From a virus, in IMG/VR virus record IMGVR_UViG_3300025880_001152, positions 1 through 22,361 of that record: a stretch of DNA of 22,361 bases. One strand, 5' to 3'. The translations under genes were made by a program, and so were the position numbers. Shown here one piece after another: positions 7,654 through 14,270 of this stretch. Within the stretch, counting starts at the first letter, position 1. Each line of letters starts with the position of its first letter. The notes beneath the pieces were generated by a model that saw only the letters and a list, made by a program, of their open reading frames with translations, did no database searches and was not told where the DNA came from.

Positions 7654-8241
7654 ATGGAACATTTTGTAAGAATAACAATGGAAAAGCAAGAAGAACAAAA
7701 GTCACTTGACGAAAGTATTTTTGCAGAACAGGAAATGTACGAAACTGATCAAGGCGGTACAGTTTATCAGATTCCACTAGCTAGAAACTTATCTGAACAA
7801 GAAGCAGACGAATATGCAAACAAATTAGCAAATTATATGTTTGAACAAGGTTACCAAGATTTTGATATAGATATTAGTGCTGAAGGATTAGAAGAGAGCG
7901 ACGAAATAACATACGACGATGACGATGATTTTTATGAAGACTATGGTGTTATGTGGTATAACGATGATGATGTTATCGACGAAGCAGAATATCAAGGACG
8001 TAAAGTTAAACTTGGTAAGCCAATGGCAGGCGATGTTAAGAAGTTTAAAGTCTATGTAAAGAATCCTAAAGGCAATGTAGTTAAAGTTAACTTTGGACAC
8101 GGCGGAAGTAGTGTTAAAGGTAAGTCTATGCGTATTAGAAAAAATAATCCGGCAGCAAGACGTTCTTTCAGAGCAAGACATAATTGTGATAATCCAGGGC
8201 CAAGACATAAGGCACGTTACTGGAGTTGCAGAAAATGGTAA
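7654..8241 (+). CDS. Bipolar protein: acidic N-terminal half and basic Cys/His/Trp C-terminal module
   Basis: The 195-residue product has two halves of opposite charge. Residues 1-112 are very acidic, with five consecutive Asp at 88-92 and NDDD at 103-106. Residues about 114-195 are strongly basic, starting with GRKVKLGKPMAGDVKKFKV and ending with RSFRARHNC, NPGPRHKARYWSCRKW. His176, Cys178, His185 and Cys192 could bind a metal. I recall this C-terminal module at the end of otherwise different proteins in marine phages, so it is probably a portable domain with no assigned function. The gene has the strongest ribosome-binding site in the region. A DNA- or head-associated role is plausible from charge, but unproven. 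Confidence 0.85.
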   Translation: MEHFVRITMEKQEEQKSLDESIFAEQEMYETDQGGTVYQIPLARNLSEQEADEYANKLANYMFEQGYQDFDIDISAEGLEESDEITYDDDDDFYEDYGVMWYNDDDVIDEAEYQGRKVKLGKPMAGDVKKFKVYVKNPKGNVVKVNFGHGGSSVKGKSMRIRKNNPAARRSFRARHNCDNPGPRHKARYWSCRKW

Positions 8242-8567
8242 TGGTTAGAGAAATTACAGAAACTATGGACGTAGGTTTTGATTTAGTTGATGATACGTGT
8301 ATGCATATGCGTAATGATCCTAATTTTTACCGCAGAGAATACTTTCCTACTATTTCAAAAATTGCTGATATGCAACGTGAAGGTAGTAATGATAATCCTC
8401 AAAAAACAATAATGCCTATGATAGAAAAGGGCATGACAGATTATTGTAGTAAATATAATATTGCTGGACATCCAGACGATGTTTATAATAACGATCATCG
8501 TACTGCTATATACGATAAGATATATCAAGAAGAGATGAAAGCAATAGAAGAAGGCGACTATGCATGA
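8241..8567 (+). CDS. Conserved phage protein of unknown function
   Basis: I choose the ATG at 8241, which overlaps the preceding stop as TAATG, giving 108 residues (MVREITETMDVGFDLVDD). An ATG at 8235 is also possible. The protein is helical, Met-rich and soluble, with several charged aromatic motifs (FYRREYFPTISKIADM, DYCSKYNIAGHPDDVY). Its stop overlaps the next gene as ATGA, so the two are probably translationally coupled. I recall similar sequences in T4-like cyanophages and pelagiphages without a function. No catalytic motif is recognisable. Confidence 0.8.
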   Translation: MVREITETMDVGFDLVDDTCMHMRNDPNFYRREYFPTISKIADMQREGSNDNPQKTIMPMIEKGMTDYCSKYNIAGHPDDVYNNDHRTAIYDKIYQEEMKAIEEGDYA

Positions 8568-9919
8568 AACTCAGACACTTATTTGAAGAACGTAAAAAGA
8601 AAGTTGTTGCGGTTATGCCGGGAGGATTTCATCCCTTCCATCCTGGACACAAAAGTTTATACGACTGGGCAGTTGACACGTTTGGAAAACCTAATGTTTA
8701 TGTAGCTGCTACTGACGACACTAAGTCTCGACCCTTTCCGTTTGCTATAAAACAAAAATTAGCCGCTATGGCTGGTGTACCAACACAACGCTTTATACAA
8801 GTTAAAAGTCCTTTCAATGCGTTGTCGTATACAGGATTACTAAGTGATCCAGAAAATACTGCATTAGTATTTGTACGTAGCGAAAAGGATCAAACCAGTC
8901 ATCCTAAGCCAGATCAAATAAGAAAAAGCGATGGGCAAATGGGCTATATTATAAGCTACAATGGCGAACTAGAACACGGTGCAGATATGCATGGTTATAT
9001 GACATATGGTCCTACAATTGATTTTAACTTTAGTGGCATGGATATCAAAAGTGCTAGTGAACTTAGGGCAGCGTGGCCTGAAATGGATGAGGAGAAAAAA
9101 ATGAAAGCAGCAGAATTAATGTATCCGGGTAACGGCGACACTGCTAGTAAGTTGCTTAATAATGCACTCGGAGATCCAGAAGCACCTATAGGTGAAGCAG
9201 ACGAACAACCTGCTGAATCATATATAGTAAAACCAGGTGATACTATTTGGGCAATAGCTACTAGATTTGCTGATAGTAATTACGATGGTGACGTAAAAGC
9301 AGGTGCTAAAGATATTTTAGAACTTAACGGTATTAAAAATCCAAAATCTTTGCGCCCAGGACAAAAGTTAGAAATAGGGTATTTTATGGGGGGTATGAGT
9401 TCAGGAGCAACTAGAGGACTTCCGCCAGGTGGATTTAAGGCATATGAAGCAGAAGTAACACCAGGACAATCATTACCTAAACAAATTAAAGTAATTAAAA
9501 TGCCTACACCACCACAAGCACCTACTGGTCCAGATGGCACAGATGAAAATGGTACTCGAATTGGCACTACTCCAAAAGGCAATAGAAGTGTTGCAAGTGG
9601 AGCAGGAACATATATCTTTACGCCAAAAGGAAAATTAATGTTGTATATGACTCCAAAGATAGGTGGGTTACAACAAACACATAACATTGCTAAACAAACC
9701 GTTACTGTAAACTTTGGCACATCAGCACAAGGTACAACTATAGATCAAAAAGCAACTTATGATATGAGTGGCAAACTTATAAGTGGTGATAATACGTCAA
9801 TCAGAAGTGGTAATATGGGGGTAAGCATTGACAAAGACAAAGGATCAACAGTAGATTATAAAGTAGATGCAAATACAAAAGTTTCAGCAAACAGTAAAAC
9901 CGGTATAAAGGTAAATTAA
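8564..9919 (+). CDS. Mosaic protein: capsid-targeting-like leader, nucleotidyltransferase domain, LysM domain, beta-rich tail
   Basis: The 451-residue product is a fusion. Residues 1-9 (MKLRHLFEE) resemble the T4 capsid-targeting leader. Residues about 13-170 look like a cytidylyltransferase-fold domain: GGFHPFHPGH (20-29) carries the HxGH-type signature (HPGH 26-29), and SASELR (163-168) sits where the ISSTxLR motif is expected. After a linker, residues 219-271 form a LysM peptidoglycan-binding motif (SYIVKPGDTIWAIATRF to LRPGQKLEI). The remaining ~180 residues are Gly/Thr/Pro-rich and beta-repetitive, without a family I know. A nucleotidyltransferase joined to a LysM in a phage is unusual. 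It may act in the virion or periplasm during entry, or the enzymatic fold may be only a carrier. The start overlaps the preceding stop (ATGA). Confidence 0.85.
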   Translation: MKLRHLFEERKKKVVAVMPGGFHPFHPGHKSLYDWAVDTFGKPNVYVAATDDTKSRPFPFAIKQKLAAMAGVPTQRFIQVKSPFNALSYTGLLSDPENTALVFVRSEKDQTSHPKPDQIRKSDGQMGYIISYNGELEHGADMHGYMTYGPTIDFNFSGMDIKSASELRAAWPEMDEEKKMKAAELMYPGNGDTASKLLNNALGDPEAPIGEADEQPAESYIVKPGDTIWAIATRFADSNYDGDVKAGAKDILELNGIKNPKSLRPGQKLEIGYFMGGMSSGATRGLPPGGFKAYEAEVTPGQSLPKQIKVIKMPTPPQAPTGPDGTDENGTRIGTTPKGNRSVASGAGTYIFTPKGKLMLYMTPKIGGLQQTHNIAKQTVTVNFGTSAQGTTIDQKATYDMSGKLISGDNTSIRSGNMGVSIDKDKGSTVDYKVDANTKVSANSKTGIKVN

Positions 9920-10134
9920 TGTATTCAAGTATTGATGAACTTAAGAAACTTGCTGGTGTAAACGAATTTAAAGGTTACACAGAGTATACTCTTGAGAACA
10001 TAAGCGATGCTGCTAATTCAAACGCAAAAAAGATGCGTGATAAAAATATTAAGCCAGGTGACAAAGAATGGTTTGAACTTTGGTTCAGTTTGCCAGGTAT
10101 GACCGGCGTACCATTTAGAGGTCGTAAAAAATGA
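9919..10134 (+). CDS. Small protein with LAGV leader motif and a conserved WFxLWFSLP module
   Basis: The 71-residue product starts on a TAATG overlap with the previous stop. Residues 3-17 (SSIDELKKLAGVNEF) form a short amphipathic helix ending in a possible protease site (VNE), and the motif recurs as SDFAKLAGVTE in the protein at 12723-13490. The rest contains KPGDKEWFELWFSLPGMTG (about 47-65), a compact module I recall fused to various marine phage proteins, followed by a basic RGRKK end. No known fold can be assigned. Its stop overlaps the next start (ATGA). Position and motif sharing suggest that it belongs to the same protein set as its neighbours. Confidence 0.8.
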   Translation: MYSSIDELKKLAGVNEFKGYTEYTLENISDAANSNAKKMRDKNIKPGDKEWFELWFSLPGMTGVPFRGRKK

Positions 10135-11555
10135 GATTTTATGAACTAAATGAAGATGGCAGAATAGTAAAAGGTGTCAATACTACAGTTGATGTAGGAC
10201 CTAATGAAATACCAAAACAAGCAAAAAAGTTTGGTAACAGTGTTTCAAAAGACGGAGTTCCACCTACCTTAAGCAAAAAAACAAAAGGTAAATCTACAAA
10301 TGTTTTGTTCAATTTAGGTTTAGCAGAAAATATTTCAGTTGACACACTATATGAAAATGTGTTATACTATAGGCAAATGAAAGAAGACTTAGGCGAAATA
10401 GCACAGGCAACTGAAATATATATTGACATGGACGGCGTACTTGCAGACTTTTTTGGTGAGTGGGCTAAACTAATGGATAAAAAGCATTGGACAAAGATTG
10501 ATGATTTTCCAAATGCACTACAAAAAATTAGAGATACAGAACAATTTTGGTTAGAACTGCCAATACTTCCTCAAGCAAAACAATTACTTGCTCTTGTAAA
10601 ACAAGTAAAAGGTGAATACAATATATGTAGCACACCTTTAGCAGATGATCCAAAATCTGAGCCGCACAAGCGTGAATGGATTAAAAAGAACCTAGCATTT
10701 TTTCCGCCAAAAAATATACACATAACACATGACAAACCACAGTATGCAACACAGCAAGACGGCACACCTAACATATTAATTGACGATTACGGCAAAAACG
10801 TAGAAGCATGGGATGCCGCAGGAGGTACAGGGTTTAAATACAAAGATCATAAGTTTGAGCGTACAGCTAAAGATATTAAACAGCATATGCAAGAGCCAGT
10901 TAAAGAAGCATTTGATACACAGATTGATTGGGAAAAAGATCCTGAAGACCATGGCGATGGTGATGCATATATTGCATACATTGGTCGCAAAGAAGTAGGG
11001 ATTCAATATTTCTTTGAACCTATTAATGCAGGAGGCGTTATTCTACCTGGTTTAGATATAACATTTGAAGTGAATGGTGCTACTAAGAAAACCGGTGGTG
11101 GAGATGCAAGTACAATATTTGGTGCAGTAATCAATCACATTAAACAATTTATAGAACAACACAGTGAAATTGATGTTATACAATTTAGTGCAAGTAAAGA
11201 ACAAGGACTTTCACGTACACGATTATACAGTGCTATGGTAGATAAATTATCAAAAGGAACTGATTGGATAAATGCTAAAACCATATCTAAAGCAGATAAA
11301 AGTATAAAAGATGCAGACATGTTCAAACTTGTAAGAAGAAATGCTGTAAATGACAAAATGACGGGCATAGAAGAAAACTTTGCTGACGGTAAAAAAAAAG
11401 GTAAGAGTAGGCCCGGACGTGTTAAAAAGTCTGGAGCAAGCTGTAATGGCAGCGTCACAAGCCTAAGAAAAAAAGCAAAAAAAGCAAGTGGTGAGAAGGC
11501 TAAAATGTATCACTGGTGTGCTAACATGAAGAGCGGAAAGACGAAAGGTAAATAG
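10131..11555 (+). CDS. Mosaic protein with HAD-type 5'-nucleotidase-like domain and C-terminal Cys/His module
   Basis: The 474-residue product begins MRFYELNE, a candidate capsid-targeting leader with an LNE cleavage site. A basic linker (9-65) and a short helical segment lead to a HAD phosphatase domain at about 95-250: motif I DMDGVLADF (Asp99, Asp101), STP at 167-169 in the motif II position, and LIDDY (Asp218, Asp219) as motif III/IV. The layout is that of the deoxyribonucleotidase (NT5C) family. Residues about 262-400 are a second alpha/beta domain (DAYIAYIGRKEVGIQYFF) unknown to me. The tail (417-474) is highly basic with Cys438 and MYHWCANMK (459-467), a module I recall on many marine phage proteins. 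It may dephosphorylate nucleotides, but the packaging signals point to a virion or early-infection role. Confidence 0.85.
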   Translation: MRFYELNEDGRIVKGVNTTVDVGPNEIPKQAKKFGNSVSKDGVPPTLSKKTKGKSTNVLFNLGLAENISVDTLYENVLYYRQMKEDLGEIAQATEIYIDMDGVLADFFGEWAKLMDKKHWTKIDDFPNALQKIRDTEQFWLELPILPQAKQLLALVKQVKGEYNICSTPLADDPKSEPHKREWIKKNLAFFPPKNIHITHDKPQYATQQDGTPNILIDDYGKNVEAWDAAGGTGFKYKDHKFERTAKDIKQHMQEPVKEAFDTQIDWEKDPEDHGDGDAYIAYIGRKEVGIQYFFEPINAGGVILPGLDITFEVNGATKKTGGGDASTIFGAVINHIKQFIEQHSEIDVIQFSASKEQGLSRTRLYSAMVDKLSKGTDWINAKTISKADKSIKDADMFKLVRRNAVNDKMTGIEENFADGKKKGKSRPGRVKKSGASCNGSVTSLRKKAKKASGEKAKMYHWCANMKSGKTKGK

Positions 11556-11559
11556 TATT

Positions 11560-11838
11560 ATGAGAATATTAGAAATTTTATCTGAGAAAAAAGTTGAAAT
11601 GTGTCCTAAGGCTTGTTGCGGTGTTCCTGTAACAGAATGTACATGTGGACCTGACTGCAAACACTGTGATTGCCATGCTAAGAAAAAAGCAATGAAAGAA
11701 ACTACTATGGCTTCTAGTATTGCAACTAGTATTGGTGGAGGAAACGGCTTTGCTAGTGGCGGAATTGGTAGCGAACCTATAAAACGTGTAAACAGTGATA
11801 AACCGAAATCCAAGAAGAAAAAGAAAACAAAAGCATAA
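11560..11838 (+). CDS. Small Cys-rich protein with capsid-targeting-like leader
   Basis: The 92-residue product starts MRILEILSE, very like the T4 Alt and IPIII leaders with a possible LSE cut. Immediately after it come eight cysteines within 24 residues (Cys15, 19, 20, 27, 29, 33, 36, 38) plus His35 and His39, a density similar to metallothioneins and small zinc-binding proteins. The remainder is a Ser/Gly-rich stretch (SSIATSIGGGNGFASGGIG) and a Lys-rich tail (KSKKKKKTK). Removal of the leader would leave the Cys cluster at the new N-terminus. No known family is assigned. Metal binding is inferred from composition. Confidence 0.8.
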   Translation: MRILEILSEKKVEMCPKACCGVPVTECTCGPDCKHCDCHAKKKAMKETTMASSIATSIGGGNGFASGGIGSEPIKRVNSDKPKSKKKKKTKA

Positions 11839-11841
11839 ATA
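11834..11841 (+). promoter_or_regulatory. Possible T4-type late promoter (CATAAATA)
   Basis: CATAAATA differs from the T4 late box TATAAATA only in its first base. It overlaps the stop of the preceding gene and lies 17 bases before the ATG at 11859, which has a CGGAGAG ribosome-binding site. The leader would be very short, so the call is tentative. Confidence 0.3.
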
Positions 11842-11858
11842 TATATACGGAGAGTATA

Positions 11859-12350
11859 ATGCGGCACAATGAAATAAACAAAAAAGTTAATGAAGGCGGA
11901 CTAGGTGATTTAGCCCAAATGGCGGAACGAGATCACGAAGTGCAAATGGCACGAGCTGACCTATACAAAATAGCAAAATATGCAATCAAATTACACGAAA
12001 TGCTTAAAACTGTTTCTGAAGCAGAAGGCATAGAAGGATGGCAACAGAGTAAAATAACTAAGGCCGCAGATTATATTGGCTCTGTATATCATGCAATGGA
12101 TTATGACATGAAGTTTGCAGAAACTGCTGTTGCAGAGGCTAAAAAATCTTCGTACAAAGATGGGCTAAATGCTATGCTTGAGTCAAAAACTAAATCTAAA
12201 GTATGTAGCGAATGTGGTAAACCAAGTTACACTACACTTGACGAAGAAAAGCAAAAAGGCGTTGACGGCAAAGTATGCTGGAAAGGCTACAAGCGTATGG
12301 GCACCAAGAAAAAAGGTGGCAAAACAGTAGACAACTGTGTGAAGATGTAA
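11859..12350 (+). CDS. Modular protein with helical DHEVQMAR domain and Cys-containing basic tail
   Basis: The 163-residue product starts MRHNEINKKVNE, a weaker candidate leader. Residues about 23-88 are a helical domain (ERDHEVQMARADLYKIAKYA, then EGWQQSKITKAADYIGSVYH) that I recall repeated in many marine phage proteins of unrelated overall make-up. The C-terminal part has CSEC (Cys116, Cys119) followed by VCWKGYKRMGTKKKGGKTVDNC (Cys140, Cys160), another recurring basic module that may bind zinc through its four Cys. A CGGAGAG ribosome-binding site precedes the ATG. The function is unknown. The domain is widespread in T4-like phage accessory regions. The stop overlaps the next start as TAATG. 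Confidence 0.83.
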   Translation: MRHNEINKKVNEGGLGDLAQMAERDHEVQMARADLYKIAKYAIKLHEMLKTVSEAEGIEGWQQSKITKAADYIGSVYHAMDYDMKFAETAVAEAKKSSYKDGLNAMLESKTKSKVCSECGKPSYTTLDEEKQKGVDGKVCWKGYKRMGTKKKGGKTVDNCVKM

Positions 12351-12721
12351 TGCTTGTCCACGAAATATTTGACATTTTCAAAGGTAAAGAAAAAACTATC
12401 GGCGATGATCCACAATATAAAGGCTGGTTAAAAATTTATCTTAAGAATCCTGATGCCGCAGAAATGCACAAGGATCATAAAAAGTTTTTACAATATTTCA
12501 AACAAACCAATACTAATGAAAATTTTTTAGATAAAGTAAAGGGCGCATTTAGCTCTATGATGCCTGCAGATATGAATGACCTTGTTGCATGGGTGAACAA
12601 AAATTTACGAAGTAAAGGCACTCAGTGGATTTACAAAAATGTAGGTGAAGAATTTGGATCTAAACATTTTACTAAGTTTGACGTAGACAAAGCTATAAAC
12701 ATTGTGATGAAAAGAGGTTAA
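12350..12721 (+). CDS. Small helical protein with Alt-like leader
   Basis: I choose the ATG at 12350, which overlaps the preceding stop (TAATG) and gives 123 residues. An upstream in-frame ATG at 12275 would add 25 residues read through the previous gene. The new N-terminus, MLVHEIFDIFKGKE, is close to the first residues of T4 Alt (MELITELFDE). The rest is charged and helical, with no Cys pattern: KGWLKIYLKNPDAAEMHKDH near 24-43, a Trp-containing segment VAWVNKNLRSKGTQW near 79-93, and a basic end. No recognised family. It lies in the middle of the mosaic gene set and ends one base before the next ATG. Confidence 0.75.
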   Translation: MLVHEIFDIFKGKEKTIGDDPQYKGWLKIYLKNPDAAEMHKDHKKFLQYFKQTNTNENFLDKVKGAFSSMMPADMNDLVAWVNKNLRSKGTQWIYKNVGEEFGSKHFTKFDVDKAINIVMKRG

Positions 12722-12722
12722 T

Positions 12723-13490
12723 ATGACTGACTTTTATAAAATGAGCTCAATGATGAAGGACTTATTTCCTTCAACTCCTGAACAGGATAAACAAGCTCTT
12801 TTAAATATGGCAAACAATGCTCCTGCAGATATACCCCCAACTAAAGATTATATAAACGAAAGTACATCAGTACCTGAAGGATCAATGCCATTAGGTATTG
12901 ACAGTGTAAGCGACTTCGCAAAATTAGCTGGTGTCACAGAAACACAGAAAACAGGTAGTGCAGGACAAGCAAAAGGCAAAGATCCAATGCCTAAATTAAG
13001 CAAGCCTACAGCAGGAAATGAAACACCTCATCCTTTAAAAGATAAACTAGTAGGCGAAGCCGATATAGATATAACAGCTCTTACACCTGCTGCAACTACA
13101 TTAGGTGGAGCAATTGATCCTGACATGGATCCTAGTGCTTTAATTGCAAGAGGCTTAAAGAAAGCCGGTGAAGGCGAAATATTAAACGACAAAGAACGAG
13201 CAGCAATACAACCGTATATAGCATTGTTTTCTGAATTAATGTCTAATCCAGCATTTAGAAACAATCTTATTGCTATGCAGAAGATATTAGCTAAAAAGAA
13301 TAAAAAGAAAGAAGAAGATGCTCCTCCAGGCAGAGAGAAGCAAGTCAAAAAACTGAAAAAGAAATTTGACGATCCTGGTGCACCCTATGCCATTGCGTGG
13401 GCACAGCACAATAAACATGGCAAGCCCAACAAAAAGACAGAATCGATCAAAGAAGAACTATATAAAGCACTCGCAAAATATAAAAAATAG
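12723..13490 (+). CDS. Low-complexity modular protein with internal LAGV motif
   Basis: The 255-residue product is rich in Pro, Ala, Lys and Asp and mostly disordered to the eye. Residues 61-73 (SVSDFAKLAGVTE) repeat the leader motif of the small protein at 9919. About 135-190 is a helical segment (DPSALIARGLKKAGEGEI, then SELMSNPAFRNNLIAM). Residues about 201-237 (PPGREKQVKKLKKKF, PYAIAWAQHNKHGKP) are a short basic module that I recall on other marine phage proteins. The tail is basic and helical. Possible IxE or LxE protease sites occur at several points. This could be a scaffold-like or internal head protein processed during maturation; no function is certain. Confidence 0.8.
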   Translation: MTDFYKMSSMMKDLFPSTPEQDKQALLNMANNAPADIPPTKDYINESTSVPEGSMPLGIDSVSDFAKLAGVTETQKTGSAGQAKGKDPMPKLSKPTAGNETPHPLKDKLVGEADIDITALTPAATTLGGAIDPDMDPSALIARGLKKAGEGEILNDKERAAIQPYIALFSELMSNPAFRNNLIAMQKILAKKNKKKEEDAPPGREKQVKKLKKKFDDPGAPYAIAWAQHNKHGKPNKKTESIKEELYKALAKYKK

Positions 13491-13500
13491 TTAGGTAAAA

Positions 13501-13692
13501 ATGTCCGACGTTAGTTTCAAAGAAAAATGCAGACTATTCTACATAGTAAAAGGACATATTGCACCAAACGATCAAACTGTCATAGATTCCTACGATGGAT
13601 ACTTTAGACGTATGTGGAATAATCATGAAATGATTTACCGTGAAGACGGTTTTGAAGAAGCATACAAAAAAAGACTTGACAAGCAACAATAA
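13501..13692 (+). CDS. Small hypothetical protein
   Basis: The 63-residue product (MSDVSFKEKCRLFYIVKGH) is charged and aromatic-rich, with a helical C-terminus (FEEAYKKRLDKQ). It has no recognised domain. A TAGGT sequence a few bases before the ATG is a weak ribosome-binding site. Its coding end contains the -35 element of the next promoter, and its stop lies just before the -10, so it is probably the last gene of the preceding transcription unit. Confidence 0.65.
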   Translation: MSDVSFKEKCRLFYIVKGHIAPNDQTVIDSYDGYFRRMWNNHEMIYREDGFEEAYKKRLDKQQ

Positions 13693-13704
13693 ATCCTATA
13701 TAAT
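13676..13704 (+). promoter_or_regulatory. Consensus sigma-70 promoter (TTGACA-17-TATAAT)
   Basis: TTGACA at 13676-13681 and TATAAT at 13699-13704 are separated by exactly 17 bases. Both hexamers match the bacterial housekeeping consensus perfectly. It lies at the end of the preceding small gene and just before the dsbA-like gene, whose AGGAG ribosome-binding site starts at about 13718. The host polymerase should read it without phage factors, so it is best taken as an early promoter for the genes from 13729 onwards, possibly through DNA polymerase. Confidence 0.85.
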
Positions 13705-13728
13705 ATAACTTAAACTAAGGAGAAACTT

Positions 13729-13989
13729 ATGAGTGACCGTACCTATGGTGCTGAAGAAAAAGCGAAACTTGAAAGACTAGTAAACGAAGGTGTTACAGTA
13801 TTACAAGAAATTGAAGACCTAAATGCAGGATTAAAAGATACTGTAAAAGCAGTAGCAGAAGAACTTGATATCAAACCATCAATGATTAATAAAGCAATTA
13901 AGATTGCACAAAAAGGTGACTGGGAAAAAGTTGCTGACGAGTTTGACGATTTAGAAACACTAGTTGTTACAGTTGGTAAGGACAAGTAG
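13729..13989 (+). CDS. dsbA: DsbA-like double-stranded DNA-binding protein
   Basis: The 86-residue acidic helical product resembles the T4 DsbA family, a small dsDNA-binding protein linked to late transcription. Visible are a helical N-terminus (KAKLERLVNEGVTVLQEIEDL, about 12-32), the DTVKAVAEELDIKPSMINKAIKIA stretch (37-60), which looks like a helix-turn-helix, and a short acidic end. Homologues in marine T4-like phages have this same central part in my recollection, whereas T4 DsbA itself is only distantly similar. It should not be confused with the thiol oxidoreductase of the same name. A consensus sigma-70 promoter and AGGAG ribosome-binding site precede it, so it is likely well expressed early. 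Confidence 0.75.
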   Translation: MSDRTYGAEEKAKLERLVNEGVTVLQEIEDLNAGLKDTVKAVAEELDIKPSMINKAIKIAQKGDWEKVADEFDDLETLVVTVGKDK

Positions 13990-14270
13990 TGCAAAAAATA
14001 AAAGACTTTTGGATCAACAGTTACAAAAGTGATAAGATTGCATTTGCATTTGAACTTATCAGCTTTATATTTACAGTTGGTGCTAGTATGACACTGGCAC
14101 TAACAGCAAGAGACCCTAATATGTTAATTGTTTACCCTGCATTTTTTGTAGGAAGTGTAACACAATGCTATGCGGCTACACGTAGAGGTGCGGCTTGGGT
14201 AATGTTACTAACAGGTTACTTTGCTGTTATTAATGTATTTGGATATGGGGTTGCAGCACTATGGTGGTAA
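13989..14270 (+). CDS. Small integral membrane protein, three predicted helices (first of a pair)
   Basis: The 93-residue product uses a GTG start sharing a base with the previous stop (TAGTG). Three hydrophobic segments are visible: about 17-37 (AFAFELISFIFTVGASMTLAL), 45-63 (MLIVYPAFFVGSVTQCYAA) and 69-92 (AAWVMLLTGYFAVINVFGYGVA). A positive ATRR loop lies between the second and third. The layout of three helices, with a conserved Asn and Gly in the last (VINVFGYG), resembles the half-unit of SWEET/PnuC-type transporters, but that is inference only. It overlaps the next small membrane protein gene by 10 bases, suggesting that the two act together. Confidence 0.7.
   Translation: MQKIKDFWINSYKSDKIAFAFELISFIFTVGASMTLALTARDPNMLIVYPAFFVGSVTQCYAATRRGAAWVMLLTGYFAVINVFGYGVAALWW

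Noticed and set aside
10813-10998. Second plus-strand open frame of about 60 codons within the HAD gene
   Set aside because: It is a shadow frame within a well-supported gene, with no ribosome-binding site or recognisable product.
12275-12349. 25-residue N-terminal extension of the gene at 12350
   Set aside because: It is read through the conserved Cys module of the previous gene; TAATG coupling at 12350 and the Alt-like start MLVHEIFD are more convincing.
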